A stretch of 64,000 nt of DNA, from positions 496,001 through 560,000 of the forward strand of contig NW_027506876.1 of assembly GCF_052324685.1 (NCBI RefSeq). Direction: 5' to 3'. Origin of the DNA: Brachyhypopomus gauderio. Lineage: Eukaryota; Chordata; Actinopteri; Gymnotiformes; Hypopomidae. Under the pieces are notes generated by a model, which was not told the DNA's origin, searched no databases, and saw only the letters and a program-made list of their open reading frames with translations. Position numbers and translations under genes: made by a program. Positions 45,650 to 58,400 of the stretch are shown piece by piece; positions within the stretch are counted from its first letter, which is position 1; the number at the start of each line of letters is the position of its first letter.

Positions 45650-46734
45650 GGCTTTAGCTTCTTTTAATTATTTCATGTAATGTCAAGACATTATTGGTCT
45701 TTATTCTTCTTGACTTCATATGCTGTCCTGTTTTTAGGGTACTTTTGTACCTTTGTTAATAGCCTACATTTGTTCTTTTGGATTGTGTCAAAATGCTTCA
45801 TGTGCTTTAAAAGGTTAGCATGCAACCTAGCATGCAATACTGTCTTGCATGCAAAAGAGGGTATCATAATAGTGTTTGGAGTGTGTGCATGTCTGTGAGG
45901 TGGAGATTGGTTATGAGAGATGGAGAAGGTTTGAGAAGATCTGCCAACCACTATGTGCCTAAATTAGGCAGATTAAAAAAAACCTATCTTTCAGCCTGTC
46001 TTAGGCTTTTAGAACTCTATTCCAGTTCAGTAATATCGCCTGTCCCTCCCTGTACACATCTGGGGTCAAATCTCTAGATTTAACAGATGTTTCAAGACTA
46101 CAGAAGACATGTGAACAAGGGAGAGCACTGTTTCTAGAAAACTCATGCGAGGTGAAGCGTTTACCAGAAAAAGAATGCCATCTGGAGAGGAACCATATGG
46201 ATGAGTCGTTTGGGCTGACACTTGAAAACACTTATCTTTGTTTTATATTCATAAAACTGTGCAGACATAATGCAGTTTTCCATGTAATCAGGCTGTGTTC
46301 ACAGGAGTCATTTCCAGCACTTATAATGACAGGCCAAATGTAATCTCGGTAATGGAAATTCATTGCGTGCCTTAGCCTCTTGGAGTTACCGTTAATGTCG
46401 CACTCCAGAAGGCACGTGGGCAGTTACTGTCATAATCTGGCTATCCGCTGGGAATTTGTACATATCAGGGAGTCTTGTGGGGGTGTCGTGGGGGGCTGCT
46501 TTATAAACACTGAGAACTTGAGGGGATGGTATTCAGTGACTCAGTTACATCATTCAGTGCTGAGCTAATATCTCTTCATAATACACTAGGACATAAACAT
46601 CCAACTCCCTGCACCATTCAATTAGCTTTTGGGATTCAGATTTGGGTAATCCTAACCACAGCATGTGACAGGAATGTGGATTTGCAAACATCTATGACAA
46701 AGCCAAGCAGCATAGAATAACTGGACATGTACAG
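45650..46734. other. No recognisable feature
   Basis: AT-rich unique-looking DNA with scattered short open frames that show no family resemblance or codon pattern. Nothing supported. Confidence 0.5.
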
Positions 46735-47072
46735 TATGTGCTGATGCCGTGGATGGACGTGCCAATGTTGCCGGCAGACGGGTCAATGTAACTCCTACCA
46801 GAGGCCCAACGTTGGCGGGACTGTGACAGCTCGGCCTAGAACTAAACTATAAATATGGACTTGTACTAGCTGGGCTGCACAATGGAGGGTGGGTTCCCTT
46901 TTGAGTGTTGCTCCTCCCAAGGTTTCTTCCTAATCTGTCAAGGACGTTTTTCCTTGCCACTGTCACCCCTGGCTAGCTCATTAGGGATCTGGACCCATGT
47001 ACTTGTAAAGCTGCTTTGTGACAAAATGTTTTGTAAAAAGTGCTATATAAATAAATTTGACTTTGACTTGTA
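46735..47072 (+). mobile_element. LINE-like 3' end family, copy B (complete tail)
   Basis: Longest complete 3' end: CAATGGAGGGTGGGTTCCCT, TTTTTCCTTGCCACTG, TTAGGGATCTGGACCCATG, TTGTAAAGCTGCTTTGTGAC and GTGCTATATAAATAAATTTG followed by GACTTTGACTTG. The tail AAATAAATTTGACTTTGA repeats in copy C. Confidence 0.7.
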
Positions 47073-47471
47073 TGTAATAAATGTGTATTGGGCATCGACA
47101 CATATATGTCCAGTTATCTTGCTTGGCCTTGTCATAGATGTTTGCAAATCTATATTCCTGTCACATGTGTAACTGAACATAAATGCAACAAACATGTCTC
47201 TAGATGTTTCTGGGTTTTCAATGTGTGCGAACTGTTTGTTAATGACAGTGGAATTTTCATACTTTATTATTTAATTACCTAACAGCAGTAAGTTTGCAGT
47301 TGAGGTCCTGAAAAGCCAAATTGGCAGGAGACCGATGGTTTCCTTGCCAGAATTTCACTGTCAACACATGAATAAGTTGAAGCTGAGTTGAGAGAAGCCA
47401 AAACTACGCTCGCACGCACAGTATCATTGTAAAGCATATTGCATGACGTTTTTACACCCAAAGCACCAAAC
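47073..47471. other. No recognisable feature
   Basis: Unique-looking sequence between copy B and the minisatellite. Nothing supported. Confidence 0.5.
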
Positions 47472-47692
47472 GGAATAAGACTGTAGCTCATACATGGTCA
47501 AATGGAATAAGACTGTAGCTCATACATGGTCAAATGGAATAAGACTGTAGCTCATACATGGTCAAATGGAATAAGACTGTAGCTCATACATGGTCAAATG
47601 GAATAAGACTGTAGCTCATACATGGTCAAATGGAATAAGACTGTAGCTCACACATGGTCAAATGGAATAAGACTGTAGCTCATACATGGTCA
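47472..47692 (+). repeat. 32-bp minisatellite, about 7 copies
   Basis: Unit GGAATAAGACTGTAGCTCAT plus ACATGGTCAAAT, starting at 47472, 47504, 47536, 47568, 47600, 47632 and 47664. One copy has CACACATGG. Near-identity implies recent expansion. Confidence 0.97.
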
Positions 47693-49616
47693 GCAAGAAG
47701 TAAATTCTCCACAAGGTGGCGCTACTGGAAAAAATACAACAGGACAACTATATCACAGTGGTGCTTTACGTCACCTGTGTGGTTTTATGTAGCTCCATAG
47801 ACTCACAGCTTTGTGGACTCCCTGGACTTGAAATTGTACTGAACCCTCTAGGAAAGGAACACTTAGGAAAGTGTTGAGAATGCAATTCTGATTAGCTTCA
47901 CCCTTTCCAGCTTTCCTTTTCATCTAAGAAACTGGAAACAAAATTTAGTTTGTAGACCTTTTAAAATTATGACAATACTGACCTCTTGTGGGCATTATAT
48001 ACACTTAACTTGGACTGTTACAAATTGTTGTCCATAAATAATGTTAAACCTAAATAATCTGGAAGAGACTACCACAAATCATTCCGTCAAAAAATATTCA
48101 AACATATTCTCTTCTTTTTATGTATGCTTGGATTTATTCATGGCTGATCAGCATAAAAATGCACAGTATGGATTTTTATGCTCCATTCAAGTAAGCATAA
48201 TGTACGTTAGTCACATCACACATGCCCTCTAAAAACAGAGGAGTCTTCTTTGGTAGCACCATTTTAACAAAGACAATATAAAACATTCTGAACAAAAAAT
48301 AATAATAAATTCTAGACAGTTGATATCCAAATCCCTGACTTAAAATAAGTTACTAATGGTATCATTCTAGAAAACTCAAATTCATGATCTAACCTTAAAT
48401 GCAGTGGAGAGCAGGTGTATATGTTTTATCTTTCAAGTCTAGTTAATTACTTGTAATATCTAAAAAGACAGCTTAATAATACTGAGGCATTTAGGTAAAT
48501 ATGGTTATCAAAGGCTGGTTAGCAGTAAAGGAAAAGAAATAACAAAAAACAAAACTGCTATATGATAAAAATGAAGGTTTCAGCACGTTTTACATGACTG
48601 GACAGGAGGAAGTGTCCCTTTCATGGATCTGTAATGATAATATTCAGTAATGGTCCCGTTCAGGATGATGTTTCCTGTGCATTACCTGCAAACGTGTGCG
48701 TAACCATCAGGTCCCAATGCATCCTCACCCAGGTGACAGTGTGCAAACAGAATCAGCCATAAAGGGCTGACAAGTGAATGGGTTTCAGAAAAGAGTCCGT
48801 TTGTTTTCTCCAGCAAATCAATGTGTCAGAGTCAGATAGCTCTTCCTCACTGCATTTGTACAGGTAAGCAAGTGAGGACTGTCTCAGAGTGGTTTGCCTC
48901 AGGGGGAAACATTTTTCTCATGGTGGTCTCAGAGTGAAATTTTTACAACTCCATTATGAATCCTCAACTGAGCACCTGAGGTCCTAAATAGAGCAGCTGG
49001 TTCAGATATGCCTTATTTCTCTACACGTTTGTGTTGAGTACTGTAAAACCACAAGGTACTGGGTATATACATACTGACAAAGTGCAGGTCTTCTTATCAT
49101 AGCACTTAAGAATTCAGTTATAAGCTCAGGCTAGCACACATCTTCCCAAATACAAATTCTAAATCCTGCTTATTACAAGGGAATTTTCTTCACCTGCAGG
49201 ACCACAAATGAACCCCACCCAGTGTTGAAATCATCGCACAAATGAACCCCACCCATCGCACCACTAGCACCGGCAGATGGAGTCAATCTCATAAAGTGTT
49301 ATTTCAGTGGCTTGAGGGAGGTGGAGAGAAGTGGAGAGAGACTTCCAGTTGTCCTTACTGGAGATACAGGTCTGCATCAAGGACTGTGGTTTTTCATGGA
49401 GGAGTTAGGTTCGCGTCTTTGGCCGACCTGGAGCAGTTCCTGGGGCTTCATCCATATGAGTGGGAGGGGTGGGGTGGTCTGGGATATCCTGAGCTGATCA
49501 TGTTTTGGGCTTAAGGAGTAAGTTGGTAGAGATGGTGGCTGGGAGGGGTGGGTCCTCTTGTCAGGCACACTGGCGGTGTATTCAGAGTCTCAGGTGTCCT
49601 GTTGAAATCCCGCCTC
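47693..49616. other. 3' flank of loxl2, possibly with its 3' UTR
   Basis: Downstream (on the - strand) of the loxl2 stop codon. The 3' UTR should begin at 49616 and run leftwards, but I cannot place the polyadenylation site with confidence. No other gene seen. A short direct repeat of AATGAACCCCACCCA lies near 49,205-49,255. Confidence 0.4.
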
Positions 49617-49687
49617 TTACCTGTGGGTCACCTGGTTATTCAGAAGTCCAGGGAACATCTCCTCTATCTCACCACTGACTGAACCTC
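49617..49687 (-). CDS. loxl2: loxl2 terminal coding exon
   Basis: [22 protein letters not shown], stop TAA at 49619-49617. The LLNNQ ending is characteristic of LOXL2. Confidence 0.93.
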
Positions 49688-52405
49688 CTGCACAAAGAGC
49701 AGACAATCCGTCAGCCTCAGAGAGCAGTCTTTCACTCTCCATTACGGAATCTATTCAAAGTAAAAGCTAGTATGGTATTGATGTTTTGTCATTATATAGT
49801 AAGATATTACTAAATATAAAATCAACTAATGTAATGAAAATACATCCCAAATGGTTGTTTTAGGTCAGAGCAGCTCACCTATATGACAGTTGTACATCCA
49901 TATGCGATGGCCATCATACCGTGTCCTGCATTTCACAACGTTGTTGGTATAATCAGACTCAGCAACCTCGTAGTTGGGGTTGATGACAATCTAGAAGAAG
50001 CACAAGTTCGATCACTTCAGTTGCTGTATCGAAGGAACATGCAGTAAACTCTAACAATCTAGAAGATTTTATGTTAGGAAGGTTCTTAATTTCTTCTTTT
50101 AAATATTTGGACATAGGACATTTTCTTACAACCTTGAAAAACGAAAGTAAGAAAATACTTGGTTTCAGATCAGATTCAATCTAATCACATTACTGCATGC
50201 ATCATTATGTAACAGACAAACACTGAGCCTAGATCAGTTCTTTAAAAGCTTTGCAGGAAGAATGAGTCACCTGGAAAAGGTAGTCACCGGGCTTGACGTC
50301 AGTGATGTCCACCCACTGGCAGTCGATGTCGTGTCGATATGTGTCCCAGCAGCCCACCGTGATACCCTGCTCTCCGAAGTTAGCACACTCGTATCTCTTC
50401 TCGATCCCTGGAGGGAAAATGACATGTTGAGTCCATGTCGGTCCGAGTGTGTCCCCTCCACAGCTTACCGTCTCAAACCGCCGTGGCCTGACGGAAACCC
50501 CAAACCCACAAACCTTCATCGCACTCCGAGTCCTCCAGACAGAAGCTCGCCTTGTGTCCCTCTGCCACCTTGGTTCCGTTCAAGCTGAGCAGGTCGTAAT
50601 AAGTGAACACCTCCATGCTGTGGTAGTGTCTGCAGGGCAAAACGTAGGGAAAACACAGACATTGGACCTGTGCGTTTCAGCTGTAACAACTGAACCTTTC
50701 TCACCTGTGCAGGGAGCCACACTGGCCCATCTGAGGACATGTACATAACACTGTGTGACTGATGGGATCTGGACCCATACGACTGTAAAGATGCTTTGTG
50801 ACAACATGTGTTGTAAAAAGCGCTACATACGTAAATAAATTTGACTTTGATAAAAAATCGAAGAAATCGCTTTCCAAATCATTTTGCCAATTTTGAAGCA
50901 TGAGGGAATTACAAAATAATTTTAAGGCTATATTGTCAAGCCAGAGTTACATACAGTATATTATACCATTCCAGAATCCAAAAAATATCTTTAGTTTGAT
51001 CAAAGCCTATATTATTGTTATAAATGTGTTTTATGGGTCTCTGAAAACAAAGGAGTAAAACAACCATTTCTGCAACTAAATTCAAAATAATTTTGAAAAC
51101 CCAGACAGTGAGGAACCCTGATACACCCCCTGCTCCTGACCTGTGGCAGTCGTGCCAGACCCAGGACTCCCGCGAGGCCTTGGGCCGGAAGTCAGCCTGG
51201 CCGTTGTTGTGGATCTGGGAGGAGAAACGCAGCAGGCGGCGGTAGGAGTTGGCCGGGGTGGAGCTGGAGGTGGAGGCCAAGCAGTTCTCCTCGTAGGCGC
51301 ACTGCAGCATGAACATGGGGCGGTCCTCCAGGTACGTGGTCTGCTCCACCACCTGGGGGTTCAGCACCAGGTCCGGGGCAGCTGGGAAGACCAAGACGGG
51401 CGACGTGTGAGTGTGGTGGGACGTTACCGATGGAAACGCCACACCTCACTCTGCCATGGTGCACCAACACTGAGCCTTACATCTGGGCCTTGAACACAGT
51501 GTTATAATTAGGAGTAAAATCCCACAAAATACTACTGCTAAACAAAAAGCCACATGTAATCACAACCTGAGGTTTAAATCCCCATTACCGATTATGTATG
51601 AACGTTAAAAACACGTCGCCATACTGTAAACCATATTATTCTTTCCTCTCTCATGCTTGGATTATAATAAAACAGTATAATAAACAGTAAGACACTGATA
51701 GAAAATATCTTCCTATTAATTATTATTTTTCGATACAATAAAACCATTGCACATTATTCACCACCAGTAGTCAGCACACTAAATGAAATTTAGTATATCA
51801 GATTATATTCTCTTTATTAGTGAAATTATATTCACTAATACATACAAGTCCTAGGACAAGATGTTATAATCCTTTAATGCCTTTGGGGTCTTATCCCCTT
51901 CTGAACTTAGTGGTATGTCTATAATAATCCAGCTCGGTCTCCCAGGGCTTCTAGAGGACATGTTTTAGTGGTTGCTTGAAACACAACGTGGGCGATGGGT
52001 GGTGTTGGGTCTGGTTTTACTCGTTACGGCTCCAGGCTCTGCTATCCCCTGTCTGCAAGGGTGCGATCAATATAAAGCCTTGGTGCGTTCAAAAACTCTC
52101 ATCTCACAACGCACTTATGAAACGCTGTGTGCTGTTAGGACTTCTGTTCAGTCTCGTTGTGGTTTGTAGTTCCCTGTGAAGCACAGATGTCTGCGCTTTC
52201 TCACTCTGCCTGTCTGCATGCTGCTCTCATCAGCTCTTCCCCTTCTATTTGACTTTATATTAGATTTTTTATCTCTATTATGCAAGGCACATTTTTAAAC
52301 ATGCAGTATAATTAAACTGCCAATATCCAGCAGTATATATGTCGATAATGGGAATGATGATGATTGTTACACAATTGCACGTTATTGTTGTTGTTATGCA
52401 CATTG

Positions 52406-52440
<35 letters not shown>

Positions 52441-55400
52441 CTCTCACTCTCGGAGCAGGAGACCCCGGCTGCGTAGCGTGCCCCCCCCCTGGGGCAGTGC
52501 AGGTGCTCGCCGTGGTGGAGACAGTGGGATAGGGACATCTCAGTGCCTGCACACCGGACCCCGCTCATCACCACACTGTCCGCCGTGACTGTTCCTGGCC
52601 AGTACCACGTCTCCTACTCCACCGGGCAGGGAGGGGTGGAGGGAGGGATGGAGGGAGGGATGGAGGGAGGGATGGAGGGAGAGGGGGAGGGAGGGGTGGA
52701 GGGAGAGGGGGAGAGGGGACAGTTACATTCATATCAAATATCGACGTTTGCCCTTAGCTGCATTTGGCATTCTATCTGATTAAAAAATATATGAAATACA
52801 GACACACTGTATCTGAGTCAGATTCGAAATGCTCCAGTTCACTGCACGCAGTGTCGGTGAAGGTGCTCGTCACCAGCTCCTGTGCACCTTTGACCTTCTA
52901 GTAAACTCGGACCTCGAGCTGGAATACGAGCGCCACACGTGCAGCTGTTCACGACTACAGGCTTTTCCACCATGACGTCGTGTAGATGGCATTAAGTTTC
53001 ACCACAAGAGGGAGCCACCTGTCTGAGGTATACCCTGCTATATCACGATTTCTTTTACAGACATCATTTTCTTCCATAGGGTACTTTAATCTTGGTCTTA
53101 GTGCCTATCCTTTTTGGTAATGACTTTTTTATTAAGCTTCAGACGCTGGGTTAGTTTTATCACTAATTCAGCAATTCCTCACTGTGGCTTTTATTATGTT
53201 AGAGTGAAATGTCAGCATGGTCACCACAAGAGGGAGCCAAAGTCTGTTTGACCCTTTGAGGAGGTCCGCCACAGTTTAAGAGGAGATATGAAAGCACTCC
53301 ACGGGTGCTGCTGTAAGTTAGGGGCCCGGGTTTTAACTGCTGAATGGCCATATGACACATCAGCACACTTAAACCACATCTGTCAAAAACAGAAACATTT
53401 AAATCTGCAAACTGAACAATCAAAATCATTCAGTCTACAACAAAATAAGACATATGCAAAACCGAACGCAATCAAGCTGATAAGTAGCCAGAAATAGTTT
53501 TAAAGACAAATGATACATGATTTTATAAAAATGAACAGCTATGTTTATATAAGTCTTGCTACATCCATGACTCCATTGCCGTCTTTCCTGCCCTTAAATC
53601 ACCTGTCAAACTAATGATCCAACCACACGCAGTATACATGTTCGTCCTTCAAGACACGCCTGTCTGTTATCTGTCTTTTAATGATCTCTTATCTGTGGGG
53701 CATCCTTCCTAGGACGTGGGTAGGCACTTCCTTTTCTGCTTACCAAGTGTGGCCTGATGTTCAACGTTAACTGTTCTCACACAGGCAGCCATAATAAAAT
53801 TACTCTTGCAAGTAAAATTAAGGAAATAGAATTGAGTCTGTAGAACACATTGTATTACAAGTATTACATTATTTAACTGCATAATAACGCCTTAATCCTA
53901 CAAGTTTAAAAAGACTGAGGGTGAAATTTTGAGCCTTCAAATATGACAAACATTTTCCAACAGGAATAGTTTTTTCTTCCAAGGTATTCGATTAAGGAAT
54001 GCAGTCTTGGAGGAGCAGGAGAAACCCAAGAAGGTCCCGTGGGAGATGTTTCACCACGAGGAAACATCTGAAAAGTATTGGAAAGCCCACAAATTGAAAC
54101 AAAAATACCATAAGAATCCCCCACATTCCTCCATATCAGATGGTGTGAGGGGGAGAGAAGCGTTAATCGTTAACAATAGGCAGTTCACCTCCGGGATGGT
54201 GTGCGGTTAACAGACAACAGAAAACGCGGAGCCCTTGAACGCGCGCTGAAGGGCTTTCACTATGAAGATTAATGAAAGGAGGCAACACGGTAACTCCAGA
54301 CTGCAGTGACCTGGGGCTATTAACATGAGCTTGTATTGACAACGTTCATTACCAAAAAGCTTTAACCTGTTTAAACCTTATGCTACTCACCGTAGCCGTC
54401 AAACATTAAAAAAACGGATTACATTTTAAAATAAGTAAAAAACAAAATTAAACGGAACTGACATTGAGGTCTAAAAAGAAAATTAAAAAAGAAAGTTACG
54501 CATATTAAATCGTTAGTACCATGATTGGGATCTGTCATTTTATATGACCAGTTGATTTCTCATATTTTACGAGCTTTTGGGGATGGAACTTATTCCGACA
54601 GACTTTAAGATGACACAAACCTTCACCTGCCTTAAAGCACAATCCTGTCAGCTGCGTCTTCTAAACCAGCTGGGTCATGTCAAGGCCAAGCCACAAATGG
54701 TTGACTGAAACAACTAAAGATGAAGACTACAGCCCTGGAATACAGCACACTATTTCACACCATGAAAGAGAGAGGTGACATTAACTGTTAGAGATTGAAA
54801 CGGTGGATGACATTGTAAGCATGTTAATCACTAAGGAGAAGTTGACTCAAAATCACCTGATATCTCTGAGATAGGCATATTTACTTCCTACATGCCTAAG
54901 TCTGTTTCCAGTTACTTTTTTTTATTCTTTGCTGCTTATTTGGTCTGGGAGTGGCGTCTGGAGTGGCCCCTTTTAGTCTGGGTTCTTTCAGGGTTTCTCA
55001 TGCTCCAGACACTGTGGTCTTTGGCTTGCTCACTGGATGCTTCGGACTTGGACATATGTAAAGCTGCTTTGTAACAATGGTGGTTGTAAAAAGCACCATT
55101 TAAAAATAAATTTGATTTTGAATATTGGACATTTTAATGAGCCAAAATTTTCTTTTATGCAGGTTCATTATATTTTAGTTTTTTTCACCATTATTCAAAC
55201 TATTACTAATGTTTGATTGGCATCAGTAGAAAACTTGTGGCATTTGTTTCATGTCCTGTCTCCTAGGGGTCCAGGAGGTGGGGCTTTGGGGTCGTACCTG
55301 GAAGGCACTGCTGGCGAATCCCAGGCCGAGCTGGCGGCACACCACCATGGCCTCCATAGTGCCCCAGCCCTCACCACACACCGTGCCCCACACCAGCGAG

Positions 55401-58400
55401 CCGTTCCTCTCCATCAGCACCTCCACGCGGCCCTCGAACGGGTTCCGGCCGCCACTCAGACGCAGCTGTAAGGGAGCCAGAGCAAACGAGCCAATCAGGC
55501 TTCAGTCACTGTGACAAGGGAGGGTTGTCACTGCGTGCATTTGTCTTCTCCTGCAAATACACTTCCTCTGTCATTTCTAACATCCATAAATGTGCTAAGG
55601 TACCGTATTCTGTCACAGTTGATGTTGAACATTAACAACTGCTGCTTTATTGTTTTATCCTTATTCATTTGTTTATTTTCCGGGAGAATGTGACGCCAGT
55701 CTCAATGGTGCTTCCACAATAAGGGATTAATAAAGAATTCCAGTGTGAGATTAAATCTGCTCATCAAACCATGCAAACCTCATCAATTACTTTACGATGC
55801 TATACCTCAAGATTTATAGCTTCAGCCCTGAGGCAGCTTGGAAAATTACCGAGATTCATGAGGCACGATAGTGTTGGTTGATTTCAGGACAACATTTATG
55901 GCTGGGATTCAATCAGTAATCTAACTTTAGTGATCTGAAAGGTTTGGGTGGTTCATACAACCATCCACAATATAAAGTAAATGTTAGATTACTATCACTG
56001 CTCCTGGATATTCACGGCCCTGTAGGCTGGTAACTCTCTCGGAGCTGGATCAGGCTCCCCTACATTAGGGTCTTGAGGTGCAGTGTCCTGACCCGCTGCT
56101 GGAAGCCCATGGCAGGAACGTTGCAGCGCACTCCCGCGTCCTCCTCGTGACTGCACCCCTCCGAGTCCTTATCCATGTTGAACTGGCATTCGGTCACAGA
56201 CTTCTCAAAGCCGGAGCACTGAACCTCATTCATGTGAACCGGGCCCATTCCTGCAAACATACCAGGAACACACTTTTTCATACACGGTGATAATTCACAG
56301 TGCATTATACATACACTGAACAATTACAAAAATTACAAAAAAGATTAAAAAGTAAAGTAACTTATTCAATATCTTATTTAAACTTAAAGCTAATAAAATT
56401 ACATTAAAAAGAAACAAATAAATAATACAAATGCATTAAAAGCAGAACAATTCAGTGACAGTCTGAAGGTCAGTAGCGTGTTCCTTTCCAAACAGAAGCT
56501 GGATGAAAATTTGGGTACAAAATCATAAGTCCTTTGCCTGAACCCTTCCATTTTGACCTCGTAATGTCTTCTGTTTCTGAAGGCAGCACACCAGCTTTCT
56601 GGAATTTTTATGGCCTGTCTCCGGCATCAGGACACATTAATCTAAACATGCCATTTCCCACAGCGGACACGTCTTGTTGACAGGTGTAAAGCTGCAATGG
56701 TCATTTTCAGACACACTGATCATCTATGGCAAGCTAGGGAGAGGGGATATCACTATTGAGGTCATTGATATTGTGATACCGATCCATCACACAGGCCTTG
56801 TTGGTGAGTGAGTGATGATTGCTTTCCTAAAGGTGGTTTACTGCTTAAGCCCGAGGGAAACCAAGCCATCCCATGCTCACTAAAGATGGGTGGGGAAAAT
56901 AAATCTCAGCAAAGAGGCCCAAGACTCATAGATGCAAACAGAAAAGGGGCAGGTGCCAGCCATCACATTAGTGTCCACAGACAATCACACACTTAAAAGA
57001 CTAATTGATTTTTTCAGCACATTGACTAAACAATGACATTAGTCAAAATACACGACTGCCCTGAAGTAAAGGCAAAACATATTACAAAACGTTATTAACA
57101 ATTATACAACTAGACAACTAGTCTGGAAACACGTTCAAACTATTGGATGTCCGGAATGTTGTCCACTTATCTGATTGGCTGGATATATTTGCATTCATAT
57201 TCTTAATGATTTAAATGTGGACAGAATCACTATAACCTTCTAGCCAGAGACACTAATTCTTCCAACCAGCTAGTGTAATAATGGCATCCACCACTGAGCA
57301 AAATATTTCAGTCTACATGTTCTTCGCTCTCTTCAACCATTTGAAAAGCAGATGATAGGATGTGTACCCTGACATTCATTGTATTTTCGTAGCCAAGAGC
57401 TCAGTTTAGTCTCAACTAAGTAGATGAAAAAAGGCTCAGGAGAACCCATGAGAGTTCTCCAGCCATGAGAGTGTGTGCAGAGTGAAGGTTGCAAGGTTCT
57501 TCTAAGTTTTGCTTCACATAAGTGTTAAAGATCACACGCTGGAAACCCTTTACTTTCTACAAACTGGGTTCTGGATAAACAAGCTAGCATACTTTGTCAG
57601 GGGAAATGTGTTCTGCCACAAAGCAGTGATATTATTTGACATTTATAGCCAGGCACGCTTATCTACAGTTACTTGCATAAATATTAGTACAACAGCGTGT
57701 GCTCGCGGAGAAGCAAACTCCTTACTATGGTATTTCTAGGGTCAAAAGTGTGCGCTGCTGACCTACCCTGACCCAGACGGCCACCGGACAGAGCCTCCTT
57801 TGCTGTACCGAAGCCCAGCTCGCGACACACCACGGTGGCCGCCACCAGGTTCCAGTGGTCATCACAGATGGTGCCCCACTCCCCATTCTTCAGCACCTCC
57901 ACCCGGCCTTCACCCACCACACCCCCACCACGTAGACGCACCAGCAGCTGCTGGAAGGAAGAAACATGAGACGTGACTAAACATGTATACTTTGCACAAA
58001 TGAAAAAAAGTTGCTGAGTAAGTTGGTGCTTAAGAGACCTGCTCTCAACTCTAATGTACATAATATCTACAGTTGTGCACAGTTCCACAGAGATGAGCAG
58101 TGCCTGATGTCCAGTCAACCCCACGGAACCCTAGAACGTGACTGGAGGCATGTGTGTGGGCTTGGCCAGATCATCTCTGGAGGAAGAAGTGAGTCACGGC
58201 CAGGCTGGAGAACCATGCATACCTTCTCCATCATTCTCTCATATTAATGTCCGTGTAATCACAGAGTTTAGTATGAACTGCAGGGGGAAATTACAGGGTT
58301 GTGAGCGGTGTGTTCAAAGGGTGATATAACCGGCCATCTTAAAATACTTAAGTACATGATATTCACGTTATGCATTAGAACAGTGTTCTTTTTGTGCCAG

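Larger units (their letters stand above)
52614..55297 (-). other. loxl2: loxl2 intron
   Basis: 2,684 bp. Contains the GGAGGGAT minisatellite (52629-52718) and LINE-like copy D (54,980-55,119). A + strand open frame at 54007-54210 ([15 protein letters not shown]) resembles no family I know. Confidence 0.7.

Noticed and set aside
50229-50519. Continuous frames running past the loxl2 exon ends (also 50936-51442, 56060-56323, 57684-58124)
   Set aside because: The extra residues are intron translated past good GT or AG splice sites. Phase analysis supports the shorter exons.
51972-52179. Frame with signal-peptide-like [14 protein letters not shown]
   Set aside because: Intronic, on the opposite strand to loxl2, with no splice or homology support. 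Hydrophobic stretch considered chance.
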